The translations under genes and the position numbers were made by a program. Positions 25,817 to 33,600 of a stretch of DNA of 64,000 bases are shown piece by piece. Location: positions 124,001-188,000 of the forward strand of contig JAEZXR010000121.1 of NCBI GenBank assembly GCA_023419605.1, in the 5' to 3' direction. The DNA comes from Bacillota bacterium. Its GTDB lineage: Bacteria > Bacillota > Clostridia > Acetivibrionales > JAEZXR01. Positions within the stretch are counted from its first letter, which is position 1. Each line of letters starts with the position of its first letter. The notes beneath the pieces are model-generated. The model worked only from the letters and a program-made list of their open reading frames with translations, had not been told where the DNA came from and made no database searches.

Positions 25817-26365
25817 ATGAATAAAAATCTTCTTGAAAAATTAGTAAGTAAAGCTAGTGAAATGGCCTTAGCTAACAAGTGGGGAGAAAACGCATTCAAA
25901 ATAAACATGATGATCCTAGAAATGGATAGCATGAACTCCGCTGCTTGTACAAGGCTGGCAAAATATTTTAAACTCCATAATAATTGGCCAGAAGCAAAAA
26001 ACATGTACTCTAAAGCATTAGAAATCAATCCTAATCATCAGGGCGCAAGAAATAATTTGATTGAGATTGAAAAATATGAAAATGAAAAGGAATTTGTTGA
26101 TAAGCTAACAACAAGCCGGGCTGCAAATGATGCCGCTCGATCCTTAGCCCAAAAAGGAAAGTATGAACTCTCAATAAAGTGTTTGCAAAAGGCCTACACC
26201 ATTGAACCGCTTTTAAAGTACGCTGTTAGCCTTGCAAAAATCTATAGTAAAATCGGCAAGCACGAAGAAGTTAATAAGCTATATAAGCAGATTTTAGACA
26301 AAGATTTATCGCTCAAAGACATTGATGCCATAAATTCTGAGTTCACAGTGTTGCTGCAAAGATAA
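25817..26365 (+). CDS. TPR-repeat protein, 182 aa
   Basis: Helical repeat protein. Tetratricopeptide units are visible in NNWPEAKNMYSKALEINPNHQGARNNLIEI and in the region KGKYELSIKCLQKAYTIEPL. No signal peptide or membrane segment. The start is the ATG at 25817 after AGAGGGAGCG. Probably a protein-protein scaffold; partners unknown. Confidence 0.75.
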   Translation: MNKNLLEKLVSKASEMALANKWGENAFKINMMILEMDSMNSAACTRLAKYFKLHNNWPEAKNMYSKALEINPNHQGARNNLIEIEKYENEKEFVDKLTTSRAANDAARSLAQKGKYELSIKCLQKAYTIEPLLKYAVSLAKIYSKIGKHEEVNKLYKQILDKDLSLKDIDAINSEFTVLLQR

Positions 26366-26386
26366 GAAATATATTTCTTATCTTTG
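26357..26386 (+). terminator. Perfect palindrome at TPR stop
   Basis: CAAAGATAAGAAATA and its exact complement form a 30-bp perfect palindrome that includes the TPR stop codon. The T-rich right arm could act as a terminator. Confidence 0.55.
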
Positions 26387-26687
26387 CCCTCTGCTTGTGC
26401 TATGCTGGACAAGCTAGCTTATTGCTAATACTATTTGCCACTCATGCCGTCCATCCCTTTATCGATTAATGACCGCTACATGCCGGAATTTCTACTATTT
26501 TCTTTGCCAAAACCGCTTGAAAGCCCTGAGAAATCAGTATCGTGCCTTCTTTATGATATACATGTGCAGGGCTCGGACGATAAGGAAAGACCCTGATATT
26601 TCCATTACAGGGCTCTGATAAGATGATAATACGAAAGACAAGCAGGTACTTTTATTGTAAAATAGAAATAAGAAAGCATCAGTTAGA
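26387..26687. other. Gap with possible C-terminal relic on minus strand
   Basis: The minus strand of about 26466-26630 reads an open stretch without a start: SEPCNGNIRVFPYRPSPAH, then EGTILISQGFQAVLAKKIVE, ending CSGH stop. It looks like the end of an older gene whose front is gone. I do not recognise the family. An inverted repeat CAGGGCTC / GAGCCCTG lies around 26567-26617. Confidence 0.35.
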
Positions 26688-26705
26688 TTGCAGAAGGTAC
26701 CAGAA

Positions 26706-27179
26706 GTGAAAAATGTATTTTTCTATCCGACAGATATCGGAAAAATCGGCATTGAAGAGAATGGAGCCGCTATTACAAAGCTGTATTTCAGCAGAGAGGA
26801 CGCTTTGCCGACTGCCGTCCTAAATGAAACGGAGCTGCTTAAAAGGGCGGGAGCGCAGCTGCAGGAATATTTTGCAGGTAAACGGAAATCCTTTGATTTG
26901 CCTCTTGCACCGGAGGGTACGCCCTTCCAGCAAAAAGTTTGGAAGGCCCTGTTGGAAATCCCCTATGGCGAAACGCGCAGCTACGGGGACATTGCGCGGA
27001 ACATCGGCCAGGAAAAAGCTTCCCGCGCGGTTGGGATGGCAAACAATAAAAATCCTATTGCCATTATCATCCCCTGCCACCGGGTCGTCGGTTCCAACGG
27101 CAAGCTGGTTGGCTATGCAGGGGGATTGGATATCAAGGAACAACTGCTGAACCTGGAAAAACAATCGGTGAAGGGGTAA
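26706..27179 (+). CDS. ogt: Methylated-DNA--protein-cysteine S-methyltransferase
   Basis: O6-alkylguanine-DNA alkyltransferase (157 aa) that moves the alkyl group to its own cysteine (Cys124 in IPCHRVVG). The helix-turn-helix and Arg finger SRAVGMANNKNP and GTPFQQKVWKAL are typical; the N-terminal ribonuclease-like domain is short. I prefer the GTG at 26706 (AGAAGG eight bases upstream); a TTG at 26688 is possible. Single gene. Confidence 0.92.
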   Translation: MKNVFFYPTDIGKIGIEENGAAITKLYFSREDALPTAVLNETELLKRAGAQLQEYFAGKRKSFDLPLAPEGTPFQQKVWKALLEIPYGETRSYGDIARNIGQEKASRAVGMANNKNPIAIIIPCHRVVGSNGKLVGYAGGLDIKEQLLNLEKQSVKG

Positions 27180-27600
27180 AACGAAATAGACTTCCACGAT
27201 CAAATGTTTTTTCAGATATGACTCAAGATTTGAAAGATGCCGCCGATCCTAGATGGGAACGGGCAAAAAGACTTGAAATTTGATTATAAAATAAATCGGT
27301 AAATAGAAATATATTTATTGAACTTTTAAAGTCTTACGCAGATAGTGATTGATATAGGGCTGGTAAAAGCCCTGAATATGAAATTAATTGCTCTTCACTC
27401 CCGGTTGCTTATCTGGATTTTTTCCTTTGGGCCGGGTTATTTATGCTTTTATCATAGACCCGGTCAGGTCTTAAAACTTAAACTTTTATTTTACCTCCAA
27501 AAAAGTTTCACAATTTCGCTACTAGAATAGCTTCTTTTTTTCACGTTTATTTTGACTAACTGCAGAGGTTCATATAACAGTTTTGCGCACTCTCCAAAAT
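27180..27600. other. Spacer between ogt and the biosynthetic cluster
   Basis: Contains a short open fragment without start (plus strand, about 27184-27284, DMTQDLKDAADPRWERAKRL then stop), which looks like a C-terminal relic, and an inverted repeat GGGCCGGGTT / ACCCGGTC near 27429-27466 that may end transcription entering from the cluster. No complete gene. Confidence 0.4.
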
Positions 27601-27858
27601 TCAAGTACCTGTTCCAATACTCTGCATCACATACTTCTTCAGGTTACCATACTTTTCAAACAGTTCTTTATTTAGAGCTTCCTCATCAGTTACTATCCTG
27701 AATTCTTTCTCAATCTCCACTATCAGCTTAATCGTGATTATCGAGTTAAACTCAAGCTCACTTATCAAATTAGTATCCTCGCTTATATTTTCTATGAGTA
27801 CTTCCGTCTCTGCAACTTCTGAGATAATTCTTTTCAATACAGTATCTATATCTTTCAT
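27601..27858 (-). CDS. Free-standing acyl/peptidyl carrier protein 1
   Basis: 85-residue ACP; the Ser of FNSIITIKLIVEIE should carry phosphopantetheine. Where most ACPs have DSL this has NSI. I chose the ATG at 27858 (AGGTGAG upstream overlapping the stop of the GNAT gene); a GTG three codons earlier is possible. Last gene of the cluster transcript. Confidence 0.88.
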   Translation of the reverse strand: MKDIDTVLKRIISEVAETEVLIENISEDTNLISELEFNSIITIKLIVEIEKEFRIVTDEEALNKELFEKYGNLKKYVMQSIGTGT

Positions 27859-27871
27859 AGTTATCACTCAC

Positions 27872-28399
27872 CTATCCCTTTGATCGCACATTTACCCATT
27901 CTGTTTTAAATATTTCACGGTGATAATAATCATGATATCTTCCGTTCCCCGCAGGTACTTTCCTGATTAACTGCCCCCCCACCGGAGAAGGGTCCCAGGG
28001 ATTATCAACTCTGGTTTTGGAATAAACCTTAATCATATTAAGCTCTTCAAAACAATAATTGATTACCTCCGCTGATACCAAAGGCCCGTATCCTACATAC
28101 TGATATTTTTCATCGATCATTATGCTGATCTCTGCACACCGATTCAGATAGTCAATGTTTGTAACTGACGTATATCCGATCAGCCTACAGCTTTTTTTCA
28201 GGTACACCAAAAATAGAATAGAATTGTTATCAACACTGTTCAATTTGTTAGCGTAAATATTAGCTACCTGTATTTCATCCATATCACTTCCAAAATTGTC
28301 AAATAACATTTTTGTAGAGTCGCTTTTAAATAAATTACACACTGCCGGAATATCTGCTATCCGCATGTGTTCCAAGTAAAACCTCTCATGTCTAATCAT
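27872..28399 (-). CDS. GNAT N-acetyltransferase
   Basis: 175-residue GNAT-fold protein similar to ribosomal-protein-alanine acetyltransferases: strand LIGYTSVTNID and YQYVGYGPLVSAEVINYCF, where the pyrophosphate loop would sit. ATG with GAGGTGAAGCT. Third of three GNAT genes in a row, 13 bp before the ACP. It may acylate an amino group on the product or on an ACP-bound intermediate; acyl-ACP instead of acetyl-CoA as donor is inference. Confidence 0.75.
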   Translation of the reverse strand: MIRHERFYLEHMRIADIPAVCNLFKSDSTKMLFDNFGSDMDEIQVANIYANKLNSVDNNSILFLVYLKKSCRLIGYTSVTNIDYLNRCAEISIMIDEKYQYVGYGPLVSAEVINYCFEELNMIKVYSKTRVDNPWDPSPVGGQLIRKVPAGNGRYHDYYHREIFKTEWVNVRSKG

Positions 28400-28403
28400 A
28401 GCT

Positions 28404-28886
28404 TCACCTCATTGTCTCTACATCTTTTGAATAAATAATCAAAGGATGGTACTCGCCGAATTTATAAACATGTTTCTTAAGCACCGCTTCAATTTCAAAA
28501 GAAAGAAGCGTACAAAACTCTTTTCCGGAATCATCAAAGCCATAAACCCTTGCCTTGATATTTGAATATCTATCTTTTGCGAACATATATATAAATTTTC
28601 TAAATTCATCAATATAGTCAACCATTGCATCCTGATTCATAAGCCTAAAATGTAAAATGGCTGAATGAGGTTCAAATTTGCAAGGTTCAAAAGAAAGTAT
28701 CCCCTGAACCTTTTCTTCAATGAAAATAAGAAACGCAGAATTGTTCCCACCAATTACGAGTTCTTTTATCCTTCCTTCATTCAACGATTCCGGCCTTTTT
28801 GTTCTGAAATAAAAACAGCTATCATTAAATAAATCTGGCAGCAAACTAAAATCCTTATCTTCCAGTCTCCTTATATCTATTTTCAA
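28404..28886 (-). CDS. GNAT-like protein
   Basis: About 160 aa. KIDIRRLEDKDFSLLPDLF at the N-terminus is the first helix of a GNAT fold, and EKVQGILSF the beta strand; the acyl-CoA loop is weak. I prefer TTG at 28886 since GAGGTG precedes it with correct spacing. It is separated by 4 bp from the next GNAT. Function in the cluster unknown; it resembles the N-terminal half of the protein encoded by 28929-29915. Confidence 0.62.
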   Translation of the reverse strand: MKIDIRRLEDKDFSLLPDLFNDSCFYFRTKRPESLNEGRIKELVIGGNNSAFLIFIEEKVQGILSFEPCKFEPHSAILHFRLMNQDAMVDYIDEFRKFIYMFAKDRYSNIKARVYGFDDSGKEFCTLLSFEIEAVLKKHVYKFGEYHPLIIYSKDVETMR

Positions 28887-28928
28887 GCACATCACCTCTT
28901 TAAGCTTTTTACTGTGTTTTAAGAAAGG

Positions 28929-29915
28929 CTATTCCAGGATATATCCATAATACAAAACATCCTTTTTCCCTGGCGTACTTTCCAGCTCAAACAATCCTTC
29001 CAATAACTTTCTTGCCTGGGTATTGTTTTCGCGGATAATTCCCCACACCTTCTTTAGCCCCAGGCTGCTCCTACAAAAATCCAGCATTTTCTCCAATCCT
29101 ATTCTAATATACTCCAGTTCAGTACTTTCCATATACGCTTCGTAAACACCGCAAACAATTCTACCATTTCTGTTTTCCCAATCCACATCTACAAGGCTCA
29201 CATACCCTGCTGTTCTGTTTCCTACATTTAAACAAAACGGAAATATCTTTTTAGCAGATACCTTATGGGCAATTGCACCGCTCGAAGGGTTTCCCGGTAT
29301 ATCCTGTAATACAACCAACATTTCCTGCTTCTCTGCAATATATTCCAAATATTGGTCATGCTTGGCTTCATGCCTTTGGATATTTACTTTATCTGCATGT
29401 ACGCCTATATTTTCCCCTTCTAAAACATTTACACTTTCGATGAAATCTATAATCTCACTTTGCACCAGTGAATACTCGATACTGCTCCATGATTTTCCAT
29501 CCTTAAAGGCAGAATATTTTTTTCTGGTCTCATAGGGAATTCCTGCCCAGCTCAAAAAATACCTTTCACTATGGTCGAACTCAAAAACACTTGTTTGAAT
29601 GCGTTTCACTTCCTTCTGTTCATTTATAATAATACTTATAAACTTCCTTAACAAAGATACATCTGCTTCATTCATTGTTTTCGTTCTGAATTTAAAAAAC
29701 ACATCTTCATTGTTAAATGCCCTATAGAAGGCCAACCCGACTAAATTTTCATCTTCAATAATCTTGAAGGCACTTCCATAATTAATTAAAAATAGTTTTA
29801 ATTCTTCATAGGAAACTAAATCAGGATATGTTGTCATAAAATAGAAACTGTCATCAAACAGTTTAATAATTTCAGGCATGTCTTCTTCCGAAATGGCAAT
29901 AATATCATTATGCAT
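28929..29915 (-). CDS. Tandem-GNAT protein
   Basis: 328-residue protein made of two GNAT-like halves. The N-terminal half (1-150) resembles the GNAT-like protein downstream (ISEEDMPEIIKLFDDSFYF); the C-terminal half (160-328) has SLVDVDWENRNGRIVCGV and KKVWGIIRENNTQARKLL, typical for the fold. AAAGGTAG precedes the ATG. First gene after the PKS, separated by 690 bp, so it may have its own promoter. Confidence 0.7.
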   Translation of the reverse strand: MHNDIIAISEEDMPEIIKLFDDSFYFMTTYPDLVSYEELKLFLINYGSAFKIIEDENLVGLAFYRAFNNEDVFFKFRTKTMNEADVSLLRKFISIIINEQKEVKRIQTSVFEFDHSERYFLSWAGIPYETRKKYSAFKDGKSWSSIEYSLVQSEIIDFIESVNVLEGENIGVHADKVNIQRHEAKHDQYLEYIAEKQEMLVVLQDIPGNPSSGAIAHKVSAKKIFPFCLNVGNRTAGYVSLVDVDWENRNGRIVCGVYEAYMESTELEYIRIGLEKMLDFCRSSLGLKKVWGIIRENNTQARKLLEGLFELESTPGKKDVLYYGYILE

Positions 29916-29934
29916 ATTGTAATCTACCTTTCAC

Positions 29935-30607
29935 ACTCCATATTTTATAATTCCCTGCTTAAGCATTTACTCTTATATTTTGCAGGTATGCTTTTAAGAA
30001 CATAAATATGGGATTGGCCCAAGTCACAAACTGTTTTTCATATTATTAAGCTGTCTTTAAATTAGGGGTAACTGTTACCATACTCCTTACCCCATCCATA
30101 ATTTTTTCTTTACTTTCCGTTCTTTTCGCATTAAAGAGGCATCTTTGAGCTAGCTGAAGTTGTTCCCATACTGCTTCCCCCCATTCATATATAAAATATC
30201 AATAGATCTTGCTGATACTTGTATTTGTAGGCATTTTCCTATCTACATTTAAGTTGCATTTTTGCACTAAGCAACTGATTTTGTGCTAGCTGTAGCTGAT
30301 CCCATACTGTTATTCACCCCATTCATAAATTATTTTTCATATCGTCTGAACAACATTCCTCAATAAGAGGTTCGTTCATTAAGGAACTTGGATTTAATCA
30401 AACCTGTCTATAACTATAAGCCAATCCCAAACTTTATTTTACAAAATAACCCCACATCTTTTTTGTATATTGCAGGTACCGACCCTGGAAGAATTTCCGC
30501 ATAAAATACCCTTTGCCATGAAATCATCTTATTTGCACAGACAGTCCTAAAAACACTTTCCATGCATGGAATACTATCCTAACCCTTCAATATCCCCACT
30601 TATAATG
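29935..30607. repeat. Gene-free region with three degenerate repeats
   Basis: Three related copies on the minus strand at about 30282-30326, 30148-30192 and 30074-30101 share TATGAATGGGG..CAGTATGG..CAGCTAGC. Two copies read as VW(D/E)QLQLAQ..L..AK in the same frame but with stops around them. The region separates the PKS gene from the GNAT genes and might hold a promoter. No complete gene. Confidence 0.5.
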
Positions 30608-33600
30608 TCATAAACGTTGAATCCATTCATCATTGATTTTGCATTCACTCTCATAAATTCTGTTCATTCCCTCCACCACCAACATCATTTTTTTTCGGTC
30701 ATACGCGGATGAGTAACTGTATTTAACAATTATTAGTCTTATTTGATTCCACAGGTCGACCACTTTTTCGATATCATTCAAAATATTCGATTCACTCCCA
30801 AACAAGGATAAAAGATTATAATGTTCCAATTGCTTTGCCTTAATTATACTGTTTAGCACCGTAATTACATCTTCAATATTACTTTCCAATTCTTGTTCAT
30901 TCATTACGATGCTTCCCAGGTTGTCCACCATTCGCTTTAAGCTTTCCAGACCCATCATCACTTTGTCCCTATTTCTTAATGTATTTTTCCGATAAACTTC
31001 TTTATAGTCTGAAAGGCTCATCTCCCTGATACTATCCCCCGTATCGTCACTCAAAAAGAACTCATAGTAAGTAGGCATCTCAGCATACGGCATGTAGTTT
31101 GCAATAAACCCTTCATATGCATCTTTTATATCTTTATAGCTGATTTCTTGTTTTTTATAGGTTAGATTTTCTCTAAAATTATGTTCTACCACATGGAAAA
31201 CCTTTCTCCTATCATCAAACCCGTATAAGCAAAGAGTGTGCATCCAATGCTCTTTATTATAAGTATCTTTCCGAATGGATTCATAGAAGCAGTCTACCCA
31301 TAGTAAAACCGGCCTCCCCTGTGATAAAGCCTGCTTTATATCACTCAAGAGGTTATCCGTACTGTTCTTGTCCCCTACAGGTATGGGTCCAATATACCGT
31401 GAAAACTGATTCAGTAAATAGATATCTTCTCCGCGAGGAGTTACAGCCCCGGTTTTTGAACAAATATGCGTCTTTGTCCGTATAGCGATTCCCATATCCG
31501 TTAACAGTTCACAGAGAGTTTTATCAAATATGTCTCTCATCCCATTTTGCGATAAAGTCCTATTGCAATCAAACTCATAAATAAATATATCGTTGACCTG
31601 AATAGGGATTAAGCTTCTATCAAAATGCCGGATGACAGAAAAAAGGGAATTATGAAAACAGGTTTTATAGAACACTTTATTAAATGGAATAATATTATCT
31701 AATACTACTATGTCGTTAGCTGATTTTGGCACCTTTATAGCCTCATCTTCTTCCGACTCGTCTTCCTCAATTACCTCTTCCGGACTGCTTTTAGCATCCT
31801 TATTTTCAAAAACAACACCTTTGGATGTATCGTCAATAAACGCAGCCAAATCTTTTACAGTTTTATATTCATAGATATCCGGTACACTTATTCGTAATCC
31901 ATTTTTCTCCATATCCATTTCCACTTTGACTGCAACAATTGAATTCCCCCCCAGTTCAAAGAATTCATCATACACATTGACCTCCCTCAATCCTAATATA
32001 TTGCCTATAATGCCTGCGATTTTTCTTTCCGATTCAGTATAGCCGTCCTCATCCTTTCTGCCTGCCAATGCTATGTTGGAAGCATTCCAGCTATTTTTTC
32101 CGGAAGCAGGTATCTTTTCTCCAAATACTTTGCTCCTGCTCACACTCGACGCAATTATTTTCGAAGAAAGATTGAGTATATCCGATTTCACAGCTGTATA
32201 GTTACTGTAGTTCAACTCACCAAGGATGATATTTTTTATGTTCTTATTTAAAATAAGTTGAAGAGAATTCAGCGCTTCCTTTGTTTTTACAGGTGAAAAC
32301 ACCTCTTTTGTCAAGTCAACAGCATAATTCACTGCCATGCCGGTTTCCGCCCACGCAGGCCAATTTATGGTTATGTACCTTCTACGGCTGCTGCCCTTAT
32401 GATGGGTATAGGCATCCAAATAGCTGTTCGCTGCAGCATAGTCACCTTGCCCTGCCTCGGCCAGGATAGAGGAGACGGAAGAAAACATTACAAAGAAATC
32501 CAAGTCATCCTCCTGTGTCAATCTGTCAAGAATCCATGTCCCGTCAATCTTTGGAGCTAAAACACGCCGGAAAGCATCTTCATCCTTTCTGATGATAAAG
32601 TTCTCGCCAGCATTTCCTGCAGCATGAAATACACCGTTAATCTTTCCAAACTTGACTCTTAACTCGTCCAAGACTGCTTTCATTCTGGCCATATCCGAGA
32701 TATCGGAGTTATATAAAGCTATATTTGAGCCATTTTGCCTTACCTTACTTAATATATCTATTTTATTGCATAATTTAGTGTCTTCTCCTCGTTCCACTAT
32801 TTCATTCCATTTTTCAAAAACAGGAAAAGCGGAACGATTTATCAGTGCAATATTTACTTTCGCTTTTGAGGAAATGAATCTTGCTATTTCAAGCCCGATG
32901 CTGCCTGTTCCCCCTGTAATTACGTATACGCCCTGTTCCTTGAAAGTAAATGCCGCTTCTGGGATCTTCTTCATATCCATAGGTTCCAAATAGGGAATAA
33001 ATCTTTTTCCCGAGCGGTATGCAGTTAAATAATCGGGGTGTCCGGACCCCAGCTCTGACACAACGACCTCCCCTTGGGTATAATCGTCTATATCTATGCA
33101 TCTACATTTTATCTTAGGATATTCCAGGTTAATTACTTTTCCCAGCCCAAATAAAGCTGCATTATGCGGCATTATATACTTTTGGTGCCCTTCGATTTCG
33201 TTTGCATACTGCGCTATTAATACGATATCAATTGTCTTCTCAAACCTGCTTTTCACCATGGCCCTGATCAGATGAAAAAGGTTGTATACTCCTTTCCTTT
33301 GCTCCGCCCTCAGCTCTTCAACAGAATTGACATCTTTTCCGGCAGATAGCGTATACATATAAACGATTTGCTCAATATCTTTCTCTATAACCTGTGTGCA
33401 GATTTCCAGATAATCCTTCTCGGAAAACCCGGTGGAAAATCCATAATCAGAAGCCACTTCAATTACTGTTTTTACTGCTGCTTTTATAGCCGCCGCAATA
33501 TTATCGCTTATTTCCCCCTGCCCTTTTATTAGGAGGACATTTTTCCCATTGGTAGCTTTGATAGGCTCATCAATTGGCTGTTCCTTCCATACAATTTGTG

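Noticed and set aside
27345..27530. Small plus-strand ORF in the spacer before the cluster
   Set aside because: No ribosome-binding site and low-complexity hydrophobic translation.
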